Below, in pieces: positions 6,573-15,721 of a stretch of 64,000 nt of DNA (its first letter is position 1; every line of letters starts with the position of its first letter). The notes beneath the pieces are model-generated. The model searched no databases. It was not told the origin of the DNA and worked only from the letters and a program-made list of their open reading frames with translations. The position numbers were made by a program, and so were the translations under genes. The DNA lies in NCBI GenBank assembly GCA_900770285.1, contig CAAGJO010000004.1, forward strand, positions 1 through 64,000, given 5' to 3'. Source of the DNA: Oscillospiraceae bacterium (GTDB lineage Bacteria > Bacillota > Clostridia > Oscillospirales > Ruminococcaceae).

Positions 6573-9026
6573 ATGAAATTTGGCTATTTTGATGATATCA
6601 ATAAAGAATACGTTATTACTAACCCAAAGACGCCTTATCCATGGATAAACTATTTGGGAACTCAGGATTTCTTTTCGCTGATTTCCAACACTGCCGGAGG
6701 TTATCATTTCTATAAAGATGCAAGGCTAAGGAGAATTACACGTTACCGCTATAATAATGTTCCGGTTGATATGGGGGGACGGTATTTCTACATTAACGAG
6801 AACGGTGAGGTTTGGAATCCCGGTTGGAGTCCTGTGAAAGATGATTTGGATAACTATTCATGCCGTCATGGAATGGGTTATACTATTATTAAAGGCGAAA
6901 AGAATAGTCTTTCGGCTGAAGTAACTTTTTTTGTTCCTCAAAATTTTAATGGAGAAGTTCAGAAAGTTGTACTTAAAAATAATTCCTCAGAAAAGAAACA
7001 TTTCAAACTTTTTTCTTTTATTGAATGGTGCTTGTGGAACGCTCAGGACGATTCTACTAACTTTCAAAGAAATTTTAATACGGGAGAAGTGGAAATAGAG
7101 GGATCAACGATTTATCATAAGACAGAATACAAAGAACGAAGAAATCACTTTGCATTTTATACTGTTAATGAAGATATATGCGGTTTTGATACGGACAGAG
7201 AATCATTTATGGGTCTTTATAACGGCTTTGAAAATCCTCAGACAGTTTTTGCAGGTGAACCGTCAAATTCAGTTGCAGACGGCTGGTCACCTGTTGCATC
7301 TCATTGTCTTGATATTACTTTAGAACCTGGAGAAGAAAAGAACTTAGTATTTGTTCTTGGTTATGTTGAAAATCCTGTGGATGAAAAATTTAATTCTGAC
7401 GGCTCAATGAATAAATCTAAAGCCTATGAAATGATTGAGGCTATGAATACTTCTGAAAAAGCTGATAAAGCACTTGATGAACTAAAGAAAACATGGGATA
7501 AACTTCTTTCAAAGTATACGGTTCAAACAAGCGATGATAAGCTGAACAGAATGGTAAATATCTGGAATCAATATCAGTGTATGGTAACATTCAATATGTC
7601 ACGCTCTGCATCATATTTTGAAAGCGGAATAGGCAGAGGAATGGGATTCAGAGACTCCAATCAGGATCTGCTGGGTTTTGTTCATCAGATTCCGGAAAGA
7701 GCAAGAGACAGAATTTTAGATCTTGCGGCAACTCAGTTTGAAGACGGCGGATGTTATCATCAGTATCAGCCATTGACTAAAAAAGGAAATGATGAAATCG
7801 GCGGAGATTTTTCTGATGATCCTTTATGGATGATTTTATCAACTGCTCAGTATATAAAGGAAACTGGAGATTGGTCCATACTTGATGAACAGGTTCCTTA
7901 TGATAATGATGAAAGTAAAGCTCAATCAATGATGCATCACTTGAAACAGTCATTCTGGCATGTTGCAAATTACGTTGGACCTCATGGGCTTCCTCTTGCC
8001 ATGCGTGCAGACTGGAACGATTGTCTTAATTTATCATGCTTTTCTGATACTCCGGGTGACAGTTTTCAGACTTATACTTCCGACAAGTTTGGTGCAAAGA
8101 AATACAGCCAGACTGCTGAGTCAGTAATGGTTGCTGCTATGATGGCATTTATTGGTCCTGAATATGTGGCTTTATGCAGACATCAATGTCTTAATGATGA
8201 AGCTGATAAGGCCGAAAAGGCTATTGAACTTATGCGAAAAAATATAATGGAATATGGCTGGGACGGCGAATGGTTTTTAAGAGCTTATGATGATTTTGGA
8301 AATAAGGTAGGCTCTCATGAATGTGAAGAAGGCAAGATATTTATTGAGCCACAGGGATTTGCTGTTATGGCAGGACTTGGCAGCGAATCGGGTAAAGATA
8401 TTGTAACTCTTAACAGTGTAGATAAATATCTGAACACAGAGTATGGTCTTGTACTCAACAATCCGGCTTTCACAAAGTATTACATTCAATATGGTGAAAT
8501 TTCCACATATCCGGCAGGATACAAAGAAAATGCAGGAATATTCTGTCATAATAATGCATGGATAATATGTGCCGAAGCAAAAGTCGGCAGAGGTGACAAG
8601 GCTTTTGAGTATTATTCAAAAATAGCTCCTGCTTATCTTGAAGACATTTCTGATCTTCATAGAACAGAGCCTTATGTTTATGCTCAGATGATTGCAGGAA
8701 AAGATGCAAAGCGTCATGGTGAAGCTAAGAATTCATGGCTGACGGGCACAGCCGCATGGAATTTTGTTGCTGTGTCACAGTATATTCTTGGAATTATGCC
8801 TGACTATGAGGGATTAAAAATTGACCCATCAATTCCAAAGAATTGGGACGGGTTCACAGTGACAAGAGATTTCAGAGGAAATATTTACAATATAACTGTT
8901 AAAAATCCTGAACATATTTCTAAAGGTATAAAGACCATTGTTTGTAATGGTGAAGTTCTTGATTCAAACGTTCTGCCGGTTAGCGATAACAACATGGAGT
9001 ATAAAGTAGAAGTTATAATGGGTTAA
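6573..9026 (+). CDS. cbp: Cellobiose phosphorylase (GH94)
   Basis: The enzyme splits cellobiose with inorganic phosphate to alpha-glucose 1-phosphate and glucose in the cytosol, saving one ATP per disaccharide. The 817 residues match the family length of about 810. Order of parts: N-terminal beta-sandwich (1-280), linker helices, alpha/alpha barrel with GIGRGMGFRDSNQDLLGFVH, the phosphate-handling segment GGCYHQYQPLTKKGNDEIGG, and MRADWNDCLNL with the general-acid Asp at about 480-483, then a C-terminal beta cap. A GAAAGGAAG ribosome site precedes ATG 6573. The motifs fit cellobiose rather than cellodextrin or chitobiose phosphorylases, which are longer or differ here. The glucose released would be fed to a ROK glucokinase such as that at 29572-30531. 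Confidence 0.93.
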   Translation: MKFGYFDDINKEYVITNPKTPYPWINYLGTQDFFSLISNTAGGYHFYKDARLRRITRYRYNNVPVDMGGRYFYINENGEVWNPGWSPVKDDLDNYSCRHGMGYTIIKGEKNSLSAEVTFFVPQNFNGEVQKVVLKNNSSEKKHFKLFSFIEWCLWNAQDDSTNFQRNFNTGEVEIEGSTIYHKTEYKERRNHFAFYTVNEDICGFDTDRESFMGLYNGFENPQTVFAGEPSNSVADGWSPVASHCLDITLEPGEEKNLVFVLGYVENPVDEKFNSDGSMNKSKAYEMIEAMNTSEKADKALDELKKTWDKLLSKYTVQTSDDKLNRMVNIWNQYQCMVTFNMSRSASYFESGIGRGMGFRDSNQDLLGFVHQIPERARDRILDLAATQFEDGGCYHQYQPLTKKGNDEIGGDFSDDPLWMILSTAQYIKETGDWSILDEQVPYDNDESKAQSMMHHLKQSFWHVANYVGPHGLPLAMRADWNDCLNLSCFSDTPGDSFQTYTSDKFGAKKYSQTAESVMVAAMMAFIGPEYVALCRHQCLNDEADKAEKAIELMRKNIMEYGWDGEWFLRAYDDFGNKVGSHECEEGKIFIEPQGFAVMAGLGSESGKDIVTLNSVDKYLNTEYGLVLNNPAFTKYYIQYGEISTYPAGYKENAGIFCHNNAWIICAEAKVGRGDKAFEYYSKIAPAYLEDISDLHRTEPYVYAQMIAGKDAKRHGEAKNSWLTGTAAWNFVAVSQYILGIMPDYEGLKIDPSIPKNWDGFTVTRDFRGNIYNITVKNPEHISKGIKTIVCNGEVLDSNVLPVSDNNMEYKVEVIMG

Positions 9027-9133
9027 TCCGGCAGTACAATATGTTTTTGACATGAAAATTAAAATATTATAGTGATTGTCTGAATCAAGCAAGATTAAAG
9101 AGTGACTTTATTAATATCATAAGATGCACAGTA

Positions 9134-9165
9134 AATGGCAGTGAATTTTCTCACTGCCATTTTTG
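9134..9165 (+). terminator. Terminator after cellobiose phosphorylase
   Basis: AATGGCAGTGA (9134-9144) pairs with TCACTGCCATT (9151-9161), closing a 6-base loop, and is followed by TTTT. Confidence 0.9.
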
Positions 9166-9295
9166 GTTGGATATAAATCCACTATTATATTTTTGGAAAA
9201 ATATAGTCGGTGGGGATATTCGGAAATTGGTTTTCAGTAATAATATTCAACCATACTAGCTTTTTGGCAGTTATAGTGCAGTTTGAACAGATACA

Positions 9296-9337
9296 AAAAT
9301 CAACCCGACAGACTTTAATATCTATCGGGTTGGTTTT
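9296..9337 (-). terminator. Bidirectional terminator, mainly for the NlpC/P60 gene
   Basis: CAACCCGA (9301-9308) pairs with TCGGGTTG (9325-9332). T-runs lie on both outer sides (GGTTTTTAG on plus, GATTTTTG on minus), so it can stop transcripts from either side. Confidence 0.8.
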
Positions 9338-9360
9338 TAGTAATGCATATTTATAATATA

Positions 9361-10830
9361 TTATAAAAGGCGTTTAATACATGTGATGTTATTGTATGTT
9401 TTAAATGATTCCAAATTTGAAATTACAATTCCTGTATTTGTACTTTCTGCATGAATCATATTTCCATTGCCGGCATAAATCCCAACGTGATAAATCGAAG
9501 AATTGCTTGACCCTCCAAAGAATACTAAATCACCCGGCATAATATTACTGTATGAAACATATCTGCCGTATTCTGCCTGAGAGGCTGCATAATGCGGAAG
9601 ATTAATTCCAACTTGTGCATAACATTGCATAACGAGTCCTGAACAGTCGGTAGCTCGGAAACTAGAGCCGCCCCAAACATATGAACCGCCTACCATACTT
9701 CTGGCATAATTTAAAACAATGTCAACTTTTGAGGCATTAGGGACAGAAGTGCTGCCACTATTGTTATTTTTTGAAGATGTAGTTGTAGTTTGAGCAGGAC
9801 GATTAGTTGTTTTTTTGGCGGTTGTCATCTTAGGTGTTGTTGTTTTTGCCGGAGTTGTCTGCTTTGCTGTAGTTGTTTTTCTACCGGTTGTACTCTTGTT
9901 ATTTGAACTGCTCTTATTTGTAGTTGAAACGGTATTCGCTTTTGTAGTTGAAACGGTATTCGCTGAAGTTTTTGCTTTAGTTGCTGCAGACTGCGTATTG
10001 CTGACAGAAGTTGTTTTTTTTGCAGTATTCTGTGCAGGCTTTTGAGCTGCTATTTGTGCATTATATTTCTCAAGAACAGCATCATAATTGTTTTGATAGC
10101 TGTCCTTTTCCTCGCTCAATTTTGCAAGTGAATCGCCGTATGTATCTTTAAGCTCAGATAAATCAGCAAGCTTTTTAGATAAGTTTTCTTTTTGCTCAGA
10201 ATAATCCAGTGCTTTTTCTTTAAGCTTGTTTTGCTGAGCATCAAGCTTCTTTTGCTGTTGATCGATTTTATTTTTCATCTCAATTAAAGAATTGATGGTA
10301 TCATTATCGTGCTTTGCAACTCGAGAGATAAGTTCGGTTCTCATGAGAATGTCATAAAAATCAGCTGAATCAGCAATAATTGAAATATATGAATCAGAAC
10401 CGTTTATATACATAGCTCTTACTCGTTTCATAAAATCATTGACATTAGATTTTATTTTATCTTCCATTATCTGTAGCTGATATCTAGAGTCACGGGCCTG
10501 ACTATCGATTTTTACCATTTCATCTTCAATTTGCTTTGAATATTTTTCTGAAGTTGTAATTTGTTCAGAAATGTTATTCATTTGTGCAACAATATCGTCA
10601 AGCTTTTGCTGTTGATTTTTTATATCGTTGTCAGCAGAATTGATTTTTGCCTCAAGAGCTTTTTGTTGTTTAGACAAATCACTGAGTTGTTGTTCATATT
10701 CTGTTTGTGAATTGTCCGCATATGTTAAAGTTATATTGCTATTAGTTGATGTAACTCCCAAAGCGCCTATTGCCATAAGGATTGCCAAAGAGGAAGCTGC
10801 AATCTTTTTTATCAATGAATTCTTATTCAT
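9361..10830 (-). CDS. Secreted NlpC/P60 peptidoglycan hydrolase with coiled coil
   Basis: This protein cuts peptidoglycan stem peptides outside the cell (family: gamma-D-Glu/diamino acid endopeptidase). Its 489 residues are ordered as signal peptide (1-39), a long PcsB/CwlO-type coiled coil (about 40-265), a Thr/Lys/Ala-rich linker with near-repeats of NTVSTTK (about 275-365), and a C-terminal NlpC/P60 domain. Catalytic Cys396 lies in ATDCSGLV, the His is in YHVGIYAGNG, and the third polar residue is in MIHAES. Related CwlO/PcsB enzymes are switched on by FtsEX through the coiled coil; none is encoded here. A GAAGGAAG site and a consensus promoter precede it. Confidence 0.9.
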   Translation of the reverse strand: MNKNSLIKKIAASSLAILMAIGALGVTSTNSNITLTYADNSQTEYEQQLSDLSKQQKALEAKINSADNDIKNQQQKLDDIVAQMNNISEQITTSEKYSKQIEDEMVKIDSQARDSRYQLQIMEDKIKSNVNDFMKRVRAMYINGSDSYISIIADSADFYDILMRTELISRVAKHDNDTINSLIEMKNKIDQQQKKLDAQQNKLKEKALDYSEQKENLSKKLADLSELKDTYGDSLAKLSEEKDSYQNNYDAVLEKYNAQIAAQKPAQNTAKKTTSVSNTQSAATKAKTSANTVSTTKANTVSTTNKSSSNNKSTTGRKTTTAKQTTPAKTTTPKMTTAKKTTNRPAQTTTTSSKNNNSGSTSVPNASKVDIVLNYARSMVGGSYVWGGSSFRATDCSGLVMQCYAQVGINLPHYAASQAEYGRYVSYSNIMPGDLVFFGGSSNSSIYHVGIYAGNGNMIHAESTNTGIVISNLESFKTYNNITCIKRLL

Positions 10831-10876
10831 AATTTCTATTACTTCCTTCTTATTTCTGTGTAATCAATTTGTAATC

Positions 10877-10905
10877 ATTATATATTTTTTTGTTATCTTT
10901 GTCAA
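10877..10905 (-). promoter_or_regulatory. Consensus promoter for the NlpC/P60 gene
   Basis: Read on the minus strand, TTGACA (10905-10900) and TATAAT (10882-10877) are separated by 17 bases, a perfect match to the vegetative consensus. The leader is only about 40 bases, leaving no room for a riboswitch of the kind that sometimes controls such genes. Confidence 0.9.
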
Positions 10906-11043
10906 GGGCAAGAACGTCCAAAGGGAAAAAATGTTAGTTATTTCAGCGTTTTTAACAAACAAGCTAGCAAAAATTAGATAACTTGCCGAATCATTAAATG
11001 ATTTAATGTTAGCTTTAAATGGTTCTTTCATATTTTTATCGGC

Positions 11044-11072
11044 TTGCAAAAACAATAATACTGTGTTATAAT
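11044..11072 (+). promoter_or_regulatory. Promoter for the ruvC-clpE run
   Basis: TTGCAA (11044-11049) and TATAAT (11067-11072) have a 17-base spacer, about 35 bases upstream of the ruvC start. Confidence 0.85.
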
Positions 11073-11112
11073 AAAATAGTATTTGTGTATATGAATAGGA
11101 GAGTGCTTAATA

Positions 11113-11613
11113 GTGAGAATACTGGGTATAGATCCCGGCTATGCAATAGTGGGATATGGAGTACTTGACTATTCCGGCAATAGATTTTCTGTTGTAGGTT
11201 ATGGTGCAGTAACAACAGGTTCAGATATGGATTTTAATAAACGTCTGTTGGTTATTTATAACGATATTACTCAACTTATTGAAACTTATAAACCTGATGA
11301 AATGTCCATTGAAAAACTGTTCTATAACACGAATCAGAAAACTGTAATTGATGTTGCACAGGCAAGAGGAGTTACAATTCTTCCGGCCGTTCAGCATAAT
11401 ATTCCTATTTATCAATACACGCCTTTACAAGTGAAAAATGCGTTAGTAGGATATGGCAGAGCTAAAAAATATCAGGTGCAGGAAATGACAAGAAATATTT
11501 TAAAACTCAAAAATATACCCAAGCCTGATGATACAGCTGATGCATTGGCACTTGCAATTACTCACGGCTTTTCGGTTAATTCAAGAAAAATAATGGGGAA
11601 GATTGATAAGTAA
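11113..11613 (+). CDS. ruvC: Holliday junction endonuclease RuvC
   Basis: RuvC resolves four-way DNA junctions after RuvAB branch migration. The 166 residues match the family. Acidic catalytic residues are visible: Asp7 in ILGIDPG, Glu in SIEKLFY, and the pair in KPDDTADALALAITH. The start is GTG with AGGAGAG upstream at about 11097-11103. It heads a ruvC-ruvA-ruvB cluster, the usual order in Clostridia, under a strong promoter of its own. Confidence 0.95.
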   Translation: MRILGIDPGYAIVGYGVLDYSGNRFSVVGYGAVTTGSDMDFNKRLLVIYNDITQLIETYKPDEMSIEKLFYNTNQKTVIDVAQARGVTILPAVQHNIPIYQYTPLQVKNALVGYGRAKKYQVQEMTRNILKLKNIPKPDDTADALALAITHGFSVNSRKIMGKIDK

Positions 11614-11684
11614 TCTTGAAAGGGAAATAAGCAGAAACCTGAAATGATTTATGTTTATGGAAAATTAAAATAAGGTGAATTGTT

Positions 11685-12281
11685 ATGATATATTCCGTTA
11701 CAGGAAAACTGATACATACAGAGTCGGAACTTGCAGTAGTCGAATGCAGCGGTGTTGGATATGCTTGCAGAACAACATTCTCCACTTTGCAGAAAATCGC
11801 AGGTGAAAAGAATGTTACGCTTTTAACATATCTTTCTGTAAGAGAAGATGCTGTTGAGCTTTTTGGCTTTGCTACTGCTGAGGAATTGCGCTGCTTTAAA
11901 ATGCTTATATCAATTTCAGGTGTAGGCCCGAAAGCGGCACTGGCTATTTTGTCAGCAATAAATCCGCAAAAGGTTGCACTTGCTATTGCTACAAATGATA
12001 TCAAAGCCTTCACACAGGTTAAAGGAATTGGTAAAAAATCTGCCGAGCGTATATGTCTTGAACTTAAAAGTAAGGTTAATGCGGAAGCTGTTTCTGTTGG
12101 CAGCGGAGATGATATTCCCGTGGGAAACCTTTACGGCGGTAATGTAGGCGAGGCTATTTCTGCACTTGAAATGCTAGGCTATTCATCTTCTGAGGCTGCA
12201 GCAGTCGTTGCAAAGCTCGACCCAGAACTGCCTGTGGAAGAACTTATTAAAAAATCACTTAAAGGTCTGGCAAAATATTAG
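11685..12281 (+). CDS. ruvA: Holliday junction branch migration subunit RuvA
   Basis: RuvA binds the four-way junction as a tetramer and docks two RuvB rings. The 198 residues show the N-terminal OB domain (1-62), the two helix-hairpin-helix segments (ISGVGPKAALAIL and VKGIGKKSAERICLEL), and the C-terminal three-helix RuvB-binding domain (EAISALEMLGYSSSEA). The ribosome site AAGGTG precedes ATG 11685. It lies 71 bases after ruvC and 33 before ruvB. Confidence 0.96.
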   Translation: MIYSVTGKLIHTESELAVVECSGVGYACRTTFSTLQKIAGEKNVTLLTYLSVREDAVELFGFATAEELRCFKMLISISGVGPKAALAILSAINPQKVALAIATNDIKAFTQVKGIGKKSAERICLELKSKVNAEAVSVGSGDDIPVGNLYGGNVGEAISALEMLGYSSSEAAAVVAKLDPELPVEELIKKSLKGLAKY

Positions 12282-12314
12282 TAAACAGAACTTATTCTTG
12301 AAAGGATAAATATA

Positions 12315-13355
12315 ATGATAGAAAAAGGCGATTTTGACGCTGAAAACAGAATAGTTGCCACAAAGCAGATAAAACAGGACACCATTGATGATTTTGAAGT
12401 TAATCTTCGCCCGAAAACGCTGGCGGAATATGTGGGACAAGATAAAGTAAAGGAAAATCTGTCAGTTTATATTCAGGCTGCAAAAAAACGTGGAGACGCC
12501 TTAGATCATATTTTGCTTTATGGACCTCCGGGACTTGGCAAAACAACTTTGGCAGGAATTATTGCTCATGAAATGGGTTCAAGTATTCATACGACTTCAG
12601 GTCCTGCGATTGAAAAGCCGGGGGATCTGGCAGCATTACTTACGAATCTTGAAGACGGTGATGTTCTGTTTATAGACGAGATTCATAGACTTTCACGACA
12701 GGTTGAAGAGGTTTTGTATCCGGCTTTGGAAGATTATGCTCTTGATATTATAATGGGAAAAGGTCCTGCTGCAAGGTCTATCAGAATTGATTTAAACAAA
12801 TTTACTTTGATTGGTGCTACAACGAGAGCAGGTCAGCTTACATCTCCTCTTCGTGACAGATTTGGAGTAATTGAAAGACTTGAGCTTTATAATAATGAAC
12901 AGCTGTGCGATATTATAATGCGTTCAGCCATGATACTTGGTGTTCCTTGTGACAGAGACGGTGCAATGGAGCTTGCATCACGTTCGAGAGGCACGCCTCG
13001 TATTGCAAACCGTCATTTAAAAAGAGTCCGTGATTTTGCAGAAGTAATGAGCAACGGCAGAATTACAAAAGATATAGCAAAGCTCGCTTTGGATAGAATG
13101 GAAGTTGACAATCTGGGACTTGATGCTTTAGACAGACGTTTTCTGACTATGATCATTAAAGGCTATTCGGGTGGTCCTGTTGGTCTTGAAACTCTGGCTT
13201 CTGCGCTTAATGAAGAAGCAGTTACCCTTGAAGATGTCTGCGAACCATATTTAATGCAGTTGGGTTTTATTTCCAGAACGCCAAGGGGGCGCTGTGCAAC
13301 ACAGCTTGCATACGATCATCTGGGAATTCTGAAAGACGGACAAACAACACTTTAA
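12315..13355 (+). CDS. ruvB: Holliday junction helicase motor RuvB
   Basis: RuvB is the AAA+ ring motor that pumps DNA through the RuvA-bound junction. The 346 residues carry Walker A GPPGLGKTTLA, Walker B LFIDEIHRL, sensor 1 IGATTRAG, arginine finger region LRDRFG, and the C-terminal winged helix that binds DNA (QLGFISRTPRGR). It is preceded by GAAAGGAT at a normal distance. It completes the ruvCAB set. Confidence 0.96.
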   Translation: MIEKGDFDAENRIVATKQIKQDTIDDFEVNLRPKTLAEYVGQDKVKENLSVYIQAAKKRGDALDHILLYGPPGLGKTTLAGIIAHEMGSSIHTTSGPAIEKPGDLAALLTNLEDGDVLFIDEIHRLSRQVEEVLYPALEDYALDIIMGKGPAARSIRIDLNKFTLIGATTRAGQLTSPLRDRFGVIERLELYNNEQLCDIIMRSAMILGVPCDRDGAMELASRSRGTPRIANRHLKRVRDFAEVMSNGRITKDIAKLALDRMEVDNLGLDALDRRFLTMIIKGYSGGPVGLETLASALNEEAVTLEDVCEPYLMQLGFISRTPRGRCATQLAYDHLGILKDGQTTL

Positions 13356-13376
13356 CATATAAAGGAGATTATCGTA

Positions 13377-14720
13377 ATGGGTAGATTATTCGGAACTGAC
13401 GGTGCCAGAGGGGTTGCAATTACAGAGCTCACTTGTGAAACTGCTATGAATATCGGAAGAGCTGCTGCATTGGTGCTGGCAAAAGAAACAAACCATGTTC
13501 CAAAGATTATTATTGGTAAGGATACAAGAATTTCGGGAGATGTGCTTGAATCTGCATTGGTTGCAGGTATTTGCTCAGTAGGTGCAAATGCTCATATTCT
13601 TGGAGTGGTTCCTACTCCAGCAGTAGCATATCTTGTTAATAAATATAAAGCTGATGCAGGAGTAATGATTTCTGCATCTCATAATTCGGTTGAATTTAAT
13701 GGTATCAAGCTTTTTTCAGGTACGGGATATAAGCTTTCCGATGAGATTGAAGAAGAAATTGAAGCGCTTATTTTAGATACTCCTGAAAAAATACAGCTTC
13801 AGGACGGCTGCAATGTAGGCAGAATTTTCTATGAGAAAAATGCTGAATGGGACTATATTCGTCATATTATGAAGACTGTTGACTGTGATTTCAGAGGTAT
13901 AAAAGTTGCTATTGACTGTGCTAACGGTTCTGCTTCAAATACAGCCAAAAAGCTTTTTGAAGGTCTGGGTGCAAGCTGTGTGATGCTTAGTAATAAACCG
14001 GATGGTACTAATATAAACGAAAATTGCGGTTCAACTCATATTGAACAGCTGCAAAAAGCAACTGTGGAAAATAAATGTATGGTTGGTCTTGCTTTTGACG
14101 GCGATGCAGACAGATGTCTTGCAGTAGATGAAAATGGCGAAGTAATTAACGGCGATAAACTGCTGGCTATTTTTTCAAAATTCATGAAAGCTCAGGGCAA
14201 GCTTAATTCAAATACATGTGTTGTAACGGTTATGAGCAATTTAGGATTTTTCAAATTTGCTGAAAATACCAGTATAAATGCTACAACCACCAATGTTGGT
14301 GATAGATATGTTCTCGAGAGGATGCAGCAGTTTGGCTATAATCTGGGCGGTGAACAGTCTGGTCATATAATTTTTCTTGATGATGCCAACACCGGGGACG
14401 GACAGCTTACAGGCGTAAAACTTCTTGAAGTACTGAAAAAGACAGGCAAAAAAGCAAGTGAAGTTTCCGCATGTATGGAAAGCTATCCACAGGTTCTTGT
14501 TAATGTTAAAATCACAGCTGATAAAAAAGGTATGTGGGAAAAGAACGAGAAGGTTCAAGAAGCTATTGCTATGTATAAAGAAAAATTAGGAAATGAAGGA
14601 AGAATACTTGTTCGTGAATCTGGCACAGAACCTCTTGTTCGTGTAATGATTGAGGGAAAAAAGACGGGAATTATCACAGAATATGCACATAATATTGCTA
14701 AAATAGTGGAAGAAATGTGA
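13377..14720 (+). CDS. glmM: Phosphoglucosamine mutase GlmM
   Basis: GlmM converts glucosamine 6-phosphate to glucosamine 1-phosphate for UDP-GlcNAc and wall synthesis. The 447 residues match the family. The phosphoserine is Ser101 in ISASHNSVEFNG. The Mg2+ loop is DGDADRCL, the sugar loop is GGEQSGHI, and the phosphate-binding loop RESGTEPLVRVM is close to the C-terminus. AAAGGAG precedes ATG 13377. In many Firmicutes glmM follows cdaA/cdaR; here it follows ruvB with a 21-base gap, so it is probably co-transcribed. Confidence 0.95.
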   Translation: MGRLFGTDGARGVAITELTCETAMNIGRAAALVLAKETNHVPKIIIGKDTRISGDVLESALVAGICSVGANAHILGVVPTPAVAYLVNKYKADAGVMISASHNSVEFNGIKLFSGTGYKLSDEIEEEIEALILDTPEKIQLQDGCNVGRIFYEKNAEWDYIRHIMKTVDCDFRGIKVAIDCANGSASNTAKKLFEGLGASCVMLSNKPDGTNINENCGSTHIEQLQKATVENKCMVGLAFDGDADRCLAVDENGEVINGDKLLAIFSKFMKAQGKLNSNTCVVTVMSNLGFFKFAENTSINATTTNVGDRYVLERMQQFGYNLGGEQSGHIIFLDDANTGDGQLTGVKLLEVLKKTGKKASEVSACMESYPQVLVNVKITADKKGMWEKNEKVQEAIAMYKEKLGNEGRILVRESGTEPLVRVMIEGKKTGIITEYAHNIAKIVEEM

Positions 14721-14804
14721 TTGTAAAGGACAGAGTTTTTGATGTTCCTGATATCAGATATGAAAATTTCATTTATACCAAATAAAAATATAAAGGATTA
14801 GACT

Positions 14805-15668
14805 ATGAGAATAGCACAAAACTGGAAAGACTATAGAATACTTGATACTTCAAGCGGTGAAAAGCTTGAAAGTTGGGGCGGTAAGATACTTGTTCGCCCA
14901 GACCCGCAAATCATTTGGAAATCTGAGCATAAAACAGATATGTGGAATAAGGCAGATGCGGTTTATCATCGTTCCAATAAAGGCGGAGGACAGTGGGAAT
15001 ATCGTAAGAAACTGCCATCAAACTGGCAAATTTCTTATGGTGATCTTAAATTCAATATTCGTCCTACAGGATTCAAGCATACAGGTCTTTTTCCTGAACA
15101 GGCTGTAAACTGGGACTTTATGGCTGAAAAAATCAGAAATTCTGGCCGCCAGATAAAAGTACTGAATTTGTTTGCATATACTGGGGGAGCTACTCTTGCA
15201 TGTGCCAATGCCGGAGCAAGCGTTTCTCACGTAGACGCATCAAAAGGAATGGTACAGTGGGCAAGGGATAATGCCGCTGTTTCGGGACTTTCTGATAAAC
15301 CAATACGCTGGTTGGTTGACGACTGTGAAAAGTTTGTAAAGCGTGAAATCCGCAGAGGTAATTTCTATGATGCAGTTGTAATGGATCCGCCGTCATATGG
15401 CAGAGGACCCGGCGGAGAAGTATGGAAGCTGGAAGATTGTATTTATGATCTGGTAAAAACTTGTGCAGGAGTTTTAAGCGATAAACCGCTGTTTTTTCTG
15501 CTCAATAGTTATACAACTGGGCTTTCACCGTCTGTTATGGCATATATTCTGAATGATGTTATAACACCGAAATTTGGAGGATGTGTAACAGCTGATGAGA
15601 TTGGTTTGCCGGTTGAATCATCTGAATGTGCATTGCCTTGCGGTTCAACTGCAATCTGGTGCTATTGA
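14805..15668 (+). CDS. RlmI-like class I SAM-dependent rRNA methyltransferase
   Basis: This 287-residue methyltransferase shows a Rossmann SAM-binding motif VLNLFAYTGGATLACANAGA, an acidic second strand VSHVDASKG, and the catalytic loop VVMDPPSYGRG. These match the RlmI/YccW-type family acting on 23S rRNA cytosines or related RNA targets. An N-terminal PUA domain as in RlmI is not evident; the first 110 residues look like a short beta-rich domain (RPDPQIIW, NIRPTGFKHTGLFPEQ). It has AAAGGA upstream and sits alone between glmM and a small repeat protein. The target nucleotide cannot be told from sequence. Confidence 0.75.
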   Translation: MRIAQNWKDYRILDTSSGEKLESWGGKILVRPDPQIIWKSEHKTDMWNKADAVYHRSNKGGGQWEYRKKLPSNWQISYGDLKFNIRPTGFKHTGLFPEQAVNWDFMAEKIRNSGRQIKVLNLFAYTGGATLACANAGASVSHVDASKGMVQWARDNAAVSGLSDKPIRWLVDDCEKFVKREIRRGNFYDAVVMDPPSYGRGPGGEVWKLEDCIYDLVKTCAGVLSDKPLFFLLNSYTTGLSPSVMAYILNDVITPKFGGCVTADEIGLPVESSECALPCGSTAIWCY

Positions 15669-15721
15669 ATATAAACTATCTGGAAGCATTTTGTTATAAT
15701 CTTTAATTTGGAGGTTATCTT

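Larger units (their letters stand above)
9027..9360. other. Intergenic region between convergent genes
   Basis: It holds two terminator hairpins and no gene. A TTGACA at 9047-9052 has only a poor -10 (TATAGT, 15-base gap), which would give a ~90-base transcript ending at the 9134-9165 terminator; I do not call it. An imperfect stem near 9179-9213 pairs TATATTTT with AAAATATA. Confidence 0.5.

Noticed and set aside
9047..9165. Possible small RNA from TTGACA at 9047 to the terminator at 9165
   Set aside because: The -10 is poor and at wrong spacing; terminator is already explained by cellobiose phosphorylase.
9815..10045. Plus-strand open frame rich in Val/Phe
   Set aside because: It is the complement of the Thr/Lys linker of the NlpC/P60 gene; low complexity and no ribosome site.
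10831..11112. c-di-AMP (ydaO/yuaA) riboswitch before the NlpC/P60 gene
   Set aside because: The promoter is about 50 bases from the start codon, leaving no room for the riboswitch.
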